Of a stretch of 64,000 bases of DNA, positions 34,621 through 42,490 are shown piece after piece. Positions within the stretch are counted from its first letter, which is position 1. Every line of letters begins with the position of its first letter. The notes below the pieces were generated by a model. It was given only the letters and a program-made list of their open reading frames with translations. It searched no databases and was not told the origin of the DNA. The stretch comes from a bacterium (GTDB lineage Bacteria > Electryoneota > B3-LCP). The DNA lies in NCBI GenBank assembly GCA_026394195.1, contig JAPKYS010000055.1:1-64000 (forward strand), read 5' to 3'. The translations under genes were made by a program, and so were the position numbers.

Positions 34621-35094
34621 TCAACGCCGTGAGTCTGAATCAATCGGTTCTTCACGAAGCGCTGCATGCCGAAATCCCGGTTGAAGTTTCTTCAGCCTGA
34701 TTATGTAGAAGCCATTAATATTCTCGATGTGGAGCGTCTCCGGTTTGACGGCTTCGGGGACGGTGACGATGCGTTCAAAATAGCCGAAGTCCAGCTCCAG
34801 CTTCAGATACTGCCGTTTCTCGAATCCGGTGAGCGGTCGGCGCTTCCCGCTGATAATCAGCGCCACGCCATCGAACTCGACGCTTAAGTCTTCCACGTCA
34901 ACGCCCGCCAATTCGATCACGCAGACGAAATCGCTCTCGGTTTCGAACGTATCCAGCGAGGGCATGAAGCCGCGCCCGGAATACAACGTCAGATTCTGAC
35001 TGCGGTTGAAGTAGTCCCGGCTGATCGCATCCACCTCTTCGGAGTACGATTGAAAATCGCGGATGAGGCGGCGTATGTCATCATCACGGTTCAA
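34621..35094 (-). CDS. Small heat-shock protein, Hsp20/alpha-crystallin family
   Basis: A 157-residue protein with a central alpha-crystallin domain (about residues 45-135): MPSLDTFETESDFVCVIELAGVDVEDLSVEFDGVALIISGKRRP and the terminal strand AVKPETLHIENINGFYIIRL. The N-terminal arm is helical and acidic, and the C-terminal tail lacks a clear IXI motif. It should be an ATP-independent holdase. The start codon is TTG at 35094, with no strong Shine-Dalgarno sequence. It abuts lon, forming a chaperone-protease pair. No CIRCE element was seen upstream. Confidence 0.9.
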   Translation of the reverse strand: MNRDDDIRRLIRDFQSYSEEVDAISRDYFNRSQNLTLYSGRGFMPSLDTFETESDFVCVIELAGVDVEDLSVEFDGVALIISGKRRPLTGFEKRQYLKLELDFGYFERIVTVPEAVKPETLHIENINGFYIIRLKKLQPGFRHAALREEPIDSDSRR

Positions 35095-35145
35095 AGCAGT
35101 AACGTAGGGGGTGGGGTGTTCTCCTTCCTGCTATAGTAAAGGTTG

Positions 35146-35919
35146 TTACCTGGCTTTTTCCAGATTGCGCATTATAACCGCCAGCATGTATCCGGCGGCG
35201 AACCCGTTATCGATGTTGACGACCGCCATGCCTCCTGAACAGCCTGTCAGCATGCCCAACAGAGCTGAAATTCCGCCGAAGTTGGCTCCGTAACCCACCG
35301 AAGTCGGCACCGCTATCACAGGAACCTCTACCAGTCCGGTTACTACTGACGCTAAAGCACCCTCCATGCCGGCAACCACAGCGATGGCTGCAGCTCCCTG
35401 GATTTTTTCATGGTACGACATCAGGCGGTGTATTCCTGCGACTCCGACGTCAAATAGCCGCTCACAACGGAAATTGAACGCTTCCAGGGTTTCAGCGGCT
35501 TCTTCTGCCACTGCAATATCCGAAGTTCCCGCGGTGATGATCAAACCGTAGGCGCTGCTTGCTTTTTTTCGCGGTTTGGAATTTTTGGGGTAGATGGTCA
35601 GGGTGCGCGCCGGACGGTTGGCGTGAGCTTTGGGATACTGCTGCATCAGAGCGTCAATCTTCTCGCCGTTGAGCCTGGTAATCAACACAGGATTGCCGTG
35701 CTGGTGCAGCTTCTCGGCAATCGCCAGGATTTGCTCGATCTCCTTGCCTTCACCGTAAATAACTTCGGGGAATCCGCGCCTAAGGCTGCGTTGGTGATCC
35801 ACCTTGGCGAAATCGAGATCTTCGAAGGGTAGCCCTTTCAGGCGCTTGATGAAATCGGCTTCGCCCAGATCACCCTTCCTGAAGGCAGCCAGCCAAGATT
35901 TCAGCGTCTGTTCATCCAT
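35146..35919 (-). CDS. larB: LarB, pyridinium-3,5-biscarboxylic acid mononucleotide synthase
   Basis: A 257-residue protein with a PurE-like C-terminal domain: GLIITAGTSDIAVAEEAAETLE, FDVGVAGIHRLMSYHEKI, VVAGMEGALASVVTGLV and VPTSVGYGANFGGISALLGMLTGC, with the family's conserved terminal Cys. LarB carboxylates and hydrolyses nicotinic acid adenine dinucleotide in the first step of the nickel-pincer nucleotide cofactor used by lactate racemase and relatives. larC, larE and larA are not in the window. The ATG at 35919 overlaps the dusB stop by eight bases. Its place in a tRNA-modification/proteostasis operon is not explained by the known pathway. Confidence 0.93.
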   Translation of the reverse strand: MDEQTLKSWLAAFRKGDLGEADFIKRLKGLPFEDLDFAKVDHQRSLRRGFPEVIYGEGKEIEQILAIAEKLHQHGNPVLITRLNGEKIDALMQQYPKAHANRPARTLTIYPKNSKPRKKASSAYGLIITAGTSDIAVAEEAAETLEAFNFRCERLFDVGVAGIHRLMSYHEKIQGAAAIAVVAGMEGALASVVTGLVEVPVIAVPTSVGYGANFGGISALLGMLTGCSGGMAVVNIDNGFAAGYMLAVIMRNLEKAR

Positions 35920-36931
35920 CGATGAGATTTGGTATGGGTTCGGTATTTAGAAAAAACGTTCGAGCTGTATTCAAAGCTTGTTCGGGGTCATCGATGCGAA
36001 AAACTGTAGCTCGGAATTGAGCCGCCCCGCGGAGTCCTCTGCTGTACCATCCTAAATGCTTGCGCATCTCACGGACTCCTACCTCTTTTTTATCGGCATA
36101 CGCGGCGTTTAAATGAGCCTCAATCAGTTTCCATTTTTCCCCCGGCGTGCGCAGGTGGACGGCTTTGCCCAGCAGAGTATCGACGCAGTCGGAAAAAAGC
36201 CAGGGATACCCCAGCGCGCCTCTGCCAATCATCACGGCGTCACAACCGGTTTCTGCGAGCATGCACAGCATGTCAGCGGGGCTGGCGACGTCACCGTTGC
36301 CGATGACGGGAATTTTCACGGCCTGCTTGACCGCCGCGATGGTCGACCAGTCCGCCTTGCCCTTGAAACCCTGCGCGGTGGTGCGCCCATGCACGGTAAT
36401 TGCTGCCGCGCCTTCGGTTTCCGCGCGCTGCGCCGCCTCCACAGCGTTGAGATTATTTTCACTTGGCCCGGAACGGATCTTCACCGTCACCGGGCGGCGA
36501 GTCGCCGCTATCACTGCTCGAACCGCCTCGGAAAGTCTGGGCAGGTCTTCCAGAAAACCTGCGCCTGCGCCCCTTTTGACCACTTTCTTGACCGGGCAGC
36601 CGAAGTTGAGGTCGAACAGGTCCGGCTCCAGCTCATCCAACCGCTTTGCCGCTTCGCCCAGCATGGCGGGATCGTGGCTGAAGAGCTGAATCCCGATAGG
36701 GCGTTCTTCCGAGTAAAACTGCGCTAACTTCAGCGTTTTTGATTGTTTATAGTGCACACCCTCTGCGCTGACCAGTTCGGTGTACACCAATCCGGCTCCG
36801 GCGCGCCGGCAGATCAAACGGAACGCGCAATCCGATATTCCCGCCAGAGGGGCTAAAAAGATCGGGGACTCAACGGTCAGTTCTCCGATCTTGACTCTCG
36901 CCAATATACGAGGTAGGGTGGTTTCTTGCAA
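35912..36931 (-). CDS. dusB: tRNA-dihydrouridine synthase (Dus family, DusB-like)
   Basis: A 339-residue FMN enzyme: SPIFLAPLAGISDCAFR near the N-terminus, FDLNFGCPVKKVVKRGAGAGF with the catalytic Cys, PVTVKIRSG, ITVHGRTTAQGFKGKADW, PVIGNGDVASPADML and DAVMIGRGALGYPWLF for flavin binding, and the C-terminal tRNA-binding helical domain with EMRKHLGWYSRGL. It reduces specific uridines of tRNA to dihydrouridine. The start is a TTG at 36931; a second in-frame TTG lies ten codons downstream. The Fis gene that often follows dusB in proteobacteria is absent; larB follows here. Confidence 0.95.
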   Translation of the reverse strand: MQETTLPRILARVKIGELTVESPIFLAPLAGISDCAFRLICRRAGAGLVYTELVSAEGVHYKQSKTLKLAQFYSEERPIGIQLFSHDPAMLGEAAKRLDELEPDLFDLNFGCPVKKVVKRGAGAGFLEDLPRLSEAVRAVIAATRRPVTVKIRSGPSENNLNAVEAAQRAETEGAAAITVHGRTTAQGFKGKADWSTIAAVKQAVKIPVIGNGDVASPADMLCMLAETGCDAVMIGRGALGYPWLFSDCVDTLLGKAVHLRTPGEKWKLIEAHLNAAYADKKEVGVREMRKHLGWYSRGLRGAAQFRATVFRIDDPEQALNTARTFFLNTEPIPNLIDG

Positions 36932-36983
36932 CTTCTTTTTGTCAAATTATGAGTATTCAGCGAATACTGGGGCGCGAAGGGTC

Positions 36984-37358
36984 TCAACTTTCCTTGTCAG
37001 CGTCAGGTGGAGGATTCTGTTCAGCATCGGCCGCGGCTGACTCGGTGGCCGCGGTTTCGGCGGCATCTTCAGGCTTTTTCTGCCCCGCCTTATTCACTTC
37101 TTCCACAAAGTTCAGCTTCAGGTGGCTGATGACTTCGTCTAAACTGCGTGCTTCTTCCGGCGGGGTGTTGCCGCGGGTCCTTACTGCCAGCATGTCCAGC
37201 ATGTCGATCGACATCGCCGCTGTGTTCAAATCAACTTCCGTTTTGCCGGTCATGGGATTGACCATTTTACCCAGCCCATGCAGAGCTCCCATTTGAAATG
37301 AAGTCACCAACTCCATGAACAACAACGAATGCTTTTGAGTCCTTTCGTCATCTGCCAT
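36984..37358 (-). CDS. DUF1844 protein
   Basis: A 124-residue acidic protein. The core (about residues 8-75) LFMELVTSFQMGALHGLGKM, VNPMTGKTEVDLNTAAMSID and MLDMLAVRTRGN is the DUF1844 signature, followed by a segment on helical EVISHLKLNFVEE and an Ala/Glu-rich low-complexity tail. The family is widespread in Acidobacteria, Planctomycetes and FCB groups and has no known function; conserved position next to housekeeping genes is common. It starts the dusB-larB-hsp20-lon transcript, after the terminator at 37448-37479. Confidence 0.88.
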   Translation of the reverse strand: MADDERTQKHSLLFMELVTSFQMGALHGLGKMVNPMTGKTEVDLNTAAMSIDMLDMLAVRTRGNTPPEEARSLDEVISHLKLNFVEEVNKAGQKKPEDAAETAATESAAADAEQNPPPDADKES

Positions 37359-37447
37359 CGCCGATTCTCCTTATTAACGGGTTGATAAGGGTTTCAATAC
37401 GAGTTCTTACTTGGATTCTGCCGCAAGCGTTCCCGGGACTTCCACAA

Positions 37448-37479
37448 TGAAAAAAGACCACCCCTGATCAGGGATGATC
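37448..37479 (-). terminator. Rho-independent terminator after the bifunctional-nuclease gene
   Basis: On the minus strand GATCATCCCTGA pairs along its whole length with TCAGGGGTGGTC (two G-U pairs) and is followed by TTTTTTCATT. It separates the 37517-38062 gene from the DUF1844 operon, so the latter must have its own promoter in 37359-37447. Confidence 0.85.
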
Positions 37480-37516
37480 CTTCCTCAATAACGGAGCGAT
37501 AAATCGATGGCAAGTT

Positions 37517-38062
37517 TCAGCGGATCTGCTCCTTGCGTTCCAGATCGCGGATCTGGTCTCGCAGGCGAGCCGCCTCTTCGTAGCTTTCCCGCTGCACCGC
37601 CTGGCCGAGTTGCTTGTTCAGCTTGGAGATCTCATCCAGGCTGGAGATCTGATCCTCGGCGCGTTCGCCGGTAAGACCTGCGGTGGTCATCACTTTCTCG
37701 TCGACGAAGATGGGGACCTTGGATCTCAGAGCCAGCGCAATGGCGTCCGAAGGCCGGGCATCGATCTTGACTTCGCCCTGCTGAGTGCGCAGGTGTACGA
37801 CTGCGTAGAAGGTATTATCCTTCAGTTCGGTCACCGAGATCTGGTCGATGTGAGCGTCTGCGGCGTCGAGAAGGTTGTAGAAGAGGTCGAAGGTCAAGGG
37901 CCGGGTGTAGCGCATGTCCTGCAGCAGCAGGGATATGGCTTGCGCTTCCGCGGCGCCGATGAAAATAGGGAGCCAGCGTTCGCCCTCCCGTTCGCGGAGG
38001 ATGACCACGTACCCCTGATAGGGCGGGCATACCGATACGCCCGTAACGTCGACTGGTATCAT
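37517..38062 (-). CDS. Bifunctional-nuclease (DUF151) family protein with UVR motif
   Basis: A 181-residue protein. Residues about 5-130 are the BFN/DUF151 domain: YVVILREREGERWLPIFIGAAEAQAISLLLQ, TRPLTFDLFYNLLDA and KIDARPSDAIALALRSKVPIFV, which are the family hallmarks. Residues about 140-178 form a UVR/UvrB-C-like helical hairpin, LNKQLGQAVQRESYEEAARLRDQI. In plants the family has DNase/RNase activity; the bacterial role is unsettled, and the UVR motif suggests interaction with a UvrB-, ClpC- or McsA-like partner. It is a monocistronic unit ending in a clear terminator. Confidence 0.9.
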   Translation of the reverse strand: MIPVDVTGVSVCPPYQGYVVILREREGERWLPIFIGAAEAQAISLLLQDMRYTRPLTFDLFYNLLDAADAHIDQISVTELKDNTFYAVVHLRTQQGEVKIDARPSDAIALALRSKVPIFVDEKVMTTAGLTGERAEDQISSLDEISKLNKQLGQAVQRESYEEAARLRDQIRDLERKEQIR

Positions 38063-38200
38063 CGCTGCCTCTTTTTGACCGCGTTTTTCATCCCCCGTCT
38101 ATAATATAACAAAAAAAGTGCCTTTGTCAAGGGGTAAGCCAAAAATAATCAAAATAATTTGTCAAGGATGATGTGATGATCCGCAAGAAAGAACGGCGTT

Positions 38201-40099
38201 TTGCTCAAGACTATTTTAATCGCTCTTGACATGGGCTTTAAATATCGTTATATTACATCAAGTTACACTATGGAACCTCCCATGATAATGTTAACCTTAT
38301 CTGGTGCGTTGCGTCGGGTCTTAGTCGCCGATAAGCGGCGTGACCTGACGCTCAATCATCCAACACCACTGGTGTCAGGTCACACCCTGCGGGCAAGACC
38401 TGACACAACAAGGGTTCTCGCCCTTACTGCGCTGCTTTTATTTGCCGCGCTCACCTCACTTCCCGCCCACGCCCAGTGGTCGACGGACCCACACCAAAAC
38501 ACCGTAATTTCCTATGGTGCTTCTTCTCCTAAAATGGTCTCGGATGGAAATGGGGGCGCCATTATCGCCTGGTGGGATTTTTCATATCACGCACTGTATG
38601 TACAGCGACTGGACCGGTATGGCTACGCCTTTTGGGGTGAAGGAGGCATTCATGTGTATGGAGACGGCGGTTTTGAATACGAGGATTTTGACCTGTGTGA
38701 AGATGGTGCGGGCGGGTGCGTGCTGGCGTTTATCGATATGCACGAGGTGTCGTATCCGGTTTTCAATTACCAGGTCCATGCGCAGAGGTTAGACAGCCTG
38801 GGGAATTTTCGCTGGGGAGACAATGGACCTCGCATCTGCTCTTCCGACAGCAATGTGAGTCATCCCTCCGTTGAACCGGATGGGCTGGGAGGATACTTTA
38901 TCATTTGGGAGGATACGCGACTTGCTGACTACAACCAAATCGTTTATGGGCAACACCTCAGTGCAATGGGCTATACTACCTGGTCAGACGACGGAATACC
39001 AATGGGTGGGCCATGTCACGATTCCTCCTGTCATTCAGCGCTATACGCCAGTCTACCTGGTTATGCTTTTGCTATCTGGCAAATTTACATTGAAGATAAC
39101 TGGGGACAGAGAATCGATATAGATGGCAATTTGCATTGGGGTGGGATGGGCGCGGACCTACCGGATGACATCGGTGATTGGAATACCTTTATTAGCGATG
39201 ACGTTGGGGGGTGTATCGCTGCCGGAACGCGTTCTCTATGGGGCGGTGGATTCGCCAATTATGCTCAGCGTTTTGACAGTCTTGCAAATCCAATGTGGGG
39301 CGATTCCGCCATCTGTTTTTCGGTGGAGTGCAATCACAATTCTTTTACCCGTAGGTTAGTGAGAAACCAAACTGGCACTTATGCAGCTTGGAGTGATGAT
39401 CATACCACACCCACGCAAGGATATATCGAGAAGTTCGACGATAATGGAAATTTACTATGGGGACTCCAAGGGCATTCCATTACTGCGAATGACAGTAATC
39501 CGTCATATGAACCTTACATCGCGACGACCAATAGTGATGAATTAGTAATGGGGTATTTTTACACGACCCCCACAGTGCGGGGGCAGAGGGCCCAGAAATG
39601 GGATTCAGACGGGAATTCACTATGGGAGCAGGGAGCCGTTATTCTTACCTATTCAGACATGGGGCCTTTATCCAGCAAGGTAATCAGCGATATGGCGGGT
39701 GGCGGAATCTTTAGTTGGACTGACGGAATTTTGTATGCACAACAAATCTCCTCCAATGGCAACTTGGGAGAGGTTTTAGCTGTCCAACCCGATAAATCCA
39801 GACCCAATCCAACGGAAATTACTCTCCTGAATTGCTTCCCCAATCCTTTCAATGAAAGCGCAATCATCACCTTGGATCTTCCCACCCACAATCCCAAACA
39901 ACCCTATCAGATCGATATCTACGACACTGCAGGAAGAGTTGTCCGCCGTCTGGAAGCGGGGTCACTCCCTGCCGGAGTGAACTACCTGCCTTGGGATGGC
40001 AGGAATGAACAAAATTCCTCCGTCCCTTCCGGCGTCTACTTTTTGAATGTTTATGGTGCGGGTAAAAGTAACCCCACCTTCATAGTCAAAGTAAAATAA
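38201..40099 (+). CDS. Secreted protein with FlgD-like C-terminal sorting domain
   Basis: Up to 632 residues. The signal peptide is RVLALTALLLFAALTSLPAHAQ (about residues 70-93 of the longest frame); the mature protein has repeats about 50 residues long built on W-G-D/E-G-G and YVQRLDRYGYAFWG, YGQHLSAMGYTTWSDDG-like units, probably a propeller. The C-terminal 90 residues are the sorting domain: NCFPNPFNESAIITLDLP, IDIYDTAGRVVRRLEAGSLPAG, LPWDGR and SVPSGVYFLNV. The true start is unclear, because the open frame before the signal peptide runs through two family A palindromes (38311-38351 and 38372-38406); the GTG at 38372 within the second is the closest candidate. Function unknown; exported, probably cell-surface. 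Confidence 0.8.
   Translation: MLKTILIALDMGFKYRYITSSYTMEPPMIMLTLSGALRRVLVADKRRDLTLNHPTPLVSGHTLRARPDTTRVLALTALLLFAALTSLPAHAQWSTDPHQNTVISYGASSPKMVSDGNGGAIIAWWDFSYHALYVQRLDRYGYAFWGEGGIHVYGDGGFEYEDFDLCEDGAGGCVLAFIDMHEVSYPVFNYQVHAQRLDSLGNFRWGDNGPRICSSDSNVSHPSVEPDGLGGYFIIWEDTRLADYNQIVYGQHLSAMGYTTWSDDGIPMGGPCHDSSCHSALYASLPGYAFAIWQIYIEDNWGQRIDIDGNLHWGGMGADLPDDIGDWNTFISDDVGGCIAAGTRSLWGGGFANYAQRFDSLANPMWGDSAICFSVECNHNSFTRRLVRNQTGTYAAWSDDHTTPTQGYIEKFDDNGNLLWGLQGHSITANDSNPSYEPYIATTNSDELVMGYFYTTPTVRGQRAQKWDSDGNSLWEQGAVILTYSDMGPLSSKVISDMAGGGIFSWTDGILYAQQISSNGNLGEVLAVQPDKSRPNPTEITLLNCFPNPFNESAIITLDLPTHNPKQPYQIDIYDTAGRVVRRLEAGSLPAGVNYLPWDGRNEQNSSVPSGVYFLNVYGAGKSNPTFIVKVK
38311..38351. repeat. Family A palindrome upstream of a signal peptide
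   Basis: Arms GCGTCGGGTC (38311-38320) and GACCTGACGC (38342-38351), with inner stem CGCCG/CGGCG. It is one of two adjacent copies just before, or within, the N-terminus of the sorting-domain protein at 38201-40099. Confidence 0.75.
38372..38406. repeat. Family A palindrome overlapping the signal-peptide coding region
   Basis: Arms GTGTCAGGTC (38372-38381) and GACCTGACAC (38397-38406), inner stem CCC/GGG. Read in frame it encodes VSGHTLRARPDT, leading straight into the hydrophobic part of the signal peptide. Confidence 0.75.
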
Positions 40100-40100
40100 A

Positions 40101-40141
40101 GCCAAAAGAAGCGCTCCACTTGCGCCTCTTTTGGCTCTTTT
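40101..40141 (+). terminator. Strong rho-independent terminator
   Basis: GCCAAAAGA pairs with TCTTTTGGC, extended inwards by GCGC/GCGC, and is followed by CTTTTG. It starts right after the TAA of the sorting-domain gene. Two further hairpins follow before corA: GCCCCAT/ATGGGGC (40142-40157) and GCCACG-CC/GG-CGTGGC (40170-40191). Confidence 0.85.
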
Positions 40142-40233
40142 GCCCCATTCATGGGGCTAGTTAGATGTAGCCACGTCCTTCAGGGCGTGGCGAGGACTGC
40201 ATATCGATCTCAGATACGAAAATAGAGGAATAA

Positions 40234-41301
40234 ATGCCAACCACCAAAAAACACTATTCCCGCAAAGCCGGTCTGCCGCCGGGAACACTGGTGCATGTCG
40301 GCGAACAGAAGGCGGAACAGGTCCTGGTCAGAGTGGTCAACTACGACGCCGAGCACTTTCAGGCGAAAGACTATGATTCCGTGGGCGAATGCGCTATCTG
40401 GAAGCAGTATCCCGGCATCACCTGGATCAATGTTGACGGTTTGCACCGCACTGAACTCATAGAAACCATCGGTTCACAGTACGGGCTGGATCCGCTGATT
40501 CAGGAGGATATCGTCAATACCATGCACCGCCCCAAGCTGGAAGAGTCGGGCAGCCTGATTTTCGTGCAGCTCCGGGCGCTCAGCTACCGGGAAAAATCCA
40601 GTGAGTTGGAAGACGAACAGATCAGCTTAATCTGCGGCGAAAATTTCGTGCTATCCTTTCAGGAAAAGCCCGGTGACTTCTTTGAAGCCATCCGCCAGCG
40701 CATCGAAAAGGCAGCATCGCGCCAGCGCTTTTTGGGGACAGACTACCTTTTTTACGTGCTGCTGGATACCATCATCGATAACTACTTCATTGTCTTGGAA
40801 AAGATCGGCGAGAAGTTGGACAAGCTGGAAGGGGAGCTGCTCGCCAACCCCAGACCCGCAACGCAAAGACAGCTGCACAACTTCAAACGCAAACTGCTGA
40901 TCCTGCGCAATTCGGTCTGGCCTCTGCGCGAGATCATCGGAGCCCTGGAACGCGGCGAATCGACCCTGATCAAAGAGGGCACGCACCGTTACTTCCGCGA
41001 CGTTTACGATCACACCGTGCAGGTGATCGAAACGGTGGAAACCTATCGCGACCTGATTTCGGGAATGCTGGAAACCTATCTGTCCGTCATCAGTAACCGC
41101 ATGAATGAGATCATGAAGGTGCTGACGGTGATCGCCACCATCTTCATCCCTCTGACCTTTCTGGCGGGTGTCTACGGGATGAACTTCAAATACTTCCCCG
41201 AATTGGAAACGCCGGGATTTTATCCCTGGGGCTTCTGGGGTATCAACGCTCTTATCAGCGGAGGCATGATGCTGTATTTCAAGCGAAAAAAATGGCTCTA
41301 A
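40234..41301 (+). CDS. corA: Magnesium/cobalt transporter CorA
   Basis: A 355-residue protein with a large cytoplasmic N-terminal domain and two C-terminal membrane helices (about residues 295-315 and 330-348). The selectivity motif YGMNF follows the first helix (FLAGVYGMNF), and the loop after it (PELETPGFYPWG) has the usual acidic residues. The protein ends FKRKKWL, as is typical for CorA. It forms a pentameric channel for Mg2+ and Co2+ in the cytoplasmic membrane. AGAGGA lies six bases before the ATG. No Mg2+-sensing leader was recognised in the short upstream region. Confidence 0.95.
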   Translation: MPTTKKHYSRKAGLPPGTLVHVGEQKAEQVLVRVVNYDAEHFQAKDYDSVGECAIWKQYPGITWINVDGLHRTELIETIGSQYGLDPLIQEDIVNTMHRPKLEESGSLIFVQLRALSYREKSSELEDEQISLICGENFVLSFQEKPGDFFEAIRQRIEKAASRQRFLGTDYLFYVLLDTIIDNYFIVLEKIGEKLDKLEGELLANPRPATQRQLHNFKRKLLILRNSVWPLREIIGALERGESTLIKEGTHRYFRDVYDHTVQVIETVETYRDLISGMLETYLSVISNRMNEIMKVLTVIATIFIPLTFLAGVYGMNFKYFPELETPGFYPWGFWGINALISGGMMLYFKRKKWL

Positions 41302-41360
41302 CATGACTGCTAAATAGGCAAAAAACTCCCACATCTCATGGCATTATGGCGTGATAAGAC

Positions 41361-41389
41361 TTGATTTTGGCAGGTGAATTTGTTAACAT
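41361..41389 (+). promoter_or_regulatory. Promoter for the nucleotidyltransferase module
   Basis: TTGATT (41361-41366), 17-base spacer, TAACAT (41384-41389). The next gene starts at 41422 with GAGGAGA about 11 bases before the ATG. It marks the left edge of the toxin-antitoxin island. Confidence 0.6.
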
Positions 41390-41421
41390 ATAAGGTTGGG
41401 GATGAGGAGAACTGAACCGGC

Positions 41422-41676
41422 ATGGAACTGATACCCAAAGACACGACTCTCGAAGCCTACCGTTACCAGATCGAGGTGCTGAGAAAGCTCGGTCCGGAAG
41501 GGAGGCTGAGGATGCTCTTTGATCTCTGCGATTCGTTAAATGAAATCGTCCGTTCCGGAATACGGCTGCGACATCCGGATTTTGATGAGCGGCAAGTAGG
41601 TATGGCTTTTATCCGCTTAGTGCATGGAGAGGAAATCTTTCAACAGCATTTCCCTGGTGTCGAGTTGATACTATGA
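41422..41676 (+). CDS. Small partner protein of a nucleotidyltransferase (putative antitoxin or toxin partner)
   Basis: An 84-residue, mostly helical protein starting MELIPKDTTLEAYRYQIEVL and containing LGPEGRLRMLFDLCDSLNEIVRSGIRLRHPDFDERQV. Proteins with this DTxxEAxRxQIxxLRxxxPxxR pattern are often found directly before nucleotidyltransferase-fold genes, but they have no assigned function that I know. The last codons overlap the next gene by an ATGA, so the two are stoichiometrically coupled, as in toxin-antitoxin pairs. Which of the two would be the toxin is unknown. A promoter match lies 33 bases upstream. Confidence 0.75.
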   Translation: MELIPKDTTLEAYRYQIEVLRKLGPEGRLRMLFDLCDSLNEIVRSGIRLRHPDFDERQVGMAFIRLVHGEEIFQQHFPGVELIL

Positions 41677-42254
41677 CAGGGTTAAAGTCTTTTCTTGAAC
41701 GAATCACCCTGGAGCTGCAGCGAGCTGGTATCCCTTATATGATTTGTGGCTCTATCAGCAGCGCCGTGCACGGGCACTATCGCGCCACCAATGACGCAGA
41801 TTTAATCGTTGAACCCACCGAAGCGCAATTGCAACAGTTTATTCGTGCGATCGGTAGTGACTATTACCTTGATTCAAAAACCGCTCACCGGGCACTCAGA
41901 GAACACAGCATGTTCAACATCATCGATGCTGCGAGTGGTTATAAAGCCGATCTTATTTTTCTGAAAAACCATCCATTCCACCGAGAAGAATTCAGCCGTA
42001 GACAATTGGCAAGTTTCCTGGGTCTTGGGGTTGTGATCAGTTCTCCGGAAGACACGATGTTAAGCAAACTCGTGTGGGGACGATCCAGCGATTCGGAGCG
42101 ACAGTATCGTGACACCTTGGGAATCGCCTTAACTCAAAAAGATCGTCTTGATTTCGTATATCTCCGAAAATGGGCAAAAGAGTTGGGCGTCACCGACGAG
42201 TTGGAGGTAATTTTGACCAAGGCAGATGAGGTGAATAGGGGGGATCAGGGATGA
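41673..42254 (+). CDS. Nucleotidyltransferase-fold protein (AbiEii/DUF6036-like)
   Basis: A 193-residue protein with the minimal nucleotidyltransferase signature: GS at 25-26 (YMICGSISSAVHG) and D41-x-D43 (ATNDADLIVEP). The segment SGYKADLIFLKNHPFHREEF supplies a third acidic residue, and SPEDTMLSKLVWGRSSDSERQYRDTLGI is typical of AbiEii-like/DUF6036 proteins. Related enzymes nucleotidylate tRNA or proteins in type IV or MNT-HEPN toxin-antitoxin systems. Here the partner is the 84-residue protein of 41422-41676, not a HEPN protein. The active-site residues look intact, so it should be catalytic. Confidence 0.8.
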   Translation: MTGLKSFLERITLELQRAGIPYMICGSISSAVHGHYRATNDADLIVEPTEAQLQQFIRAIGSDYYLDSKTAHRALREHSMFNIIDAASGYKADLIFLKNHPFHREEFSRRQLASFLGLGVVISSPEDTMLSKLVWGRSSDSERQYRDTLGIALTQKDRLDFVYLRKWAKELGVTDELEVILTKADEVNRGDQG

Positions 42255-42293
42255 AAGAAGTAGGGAGGGATTTAAACTCCATTATTAAGCCCG

Positions 42294-42488
42294 ATGAAAA
42301 TCAAAGACACAATAAAATTAATTGAATCTGATGGGTGGTACCTGGTAGTCACACATGGCAGCCACCGACAATTCAAGCATCGCATCAAGGCCGGACGAGT
42401 AACAATCGCTGGAAATCTGAATCATGATCTCGCTCCTGGCACGTTGAATAGTATCTTGAAACAAGCCCAGATCAAAAAAGGTAAATAA
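42294..42488 (+). CDS. hicA: HicA-family toxin (copy 3)
   Basis: A 64-residue HicA: KIKDTIKLIESDGWYLVVTHGSHRQFKHRIKAGRVTIAGN pattern with the catalytic GSHRQF and terminal LNSILKQAQI helix. It comes before hicB, the classical order, unlike the two minus-strand modules at 25.7-26.7 kb. It is of the YcfA-like subtype and is intact. Confidence 0.92.
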   Translation: MKIKDTIKLIESDGWYLVVTHGSHRQFKHRIKAGRVTIAGNLNHDLAPGTLNSILKQAQIKKGK

Positions 42489-42490
42489 GC

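Noticed and set aside
40651..41334. 227-residue open frame antisense to corA
   Set aside because: Covers conserved CorA domain including the GMN motif on the other strand.
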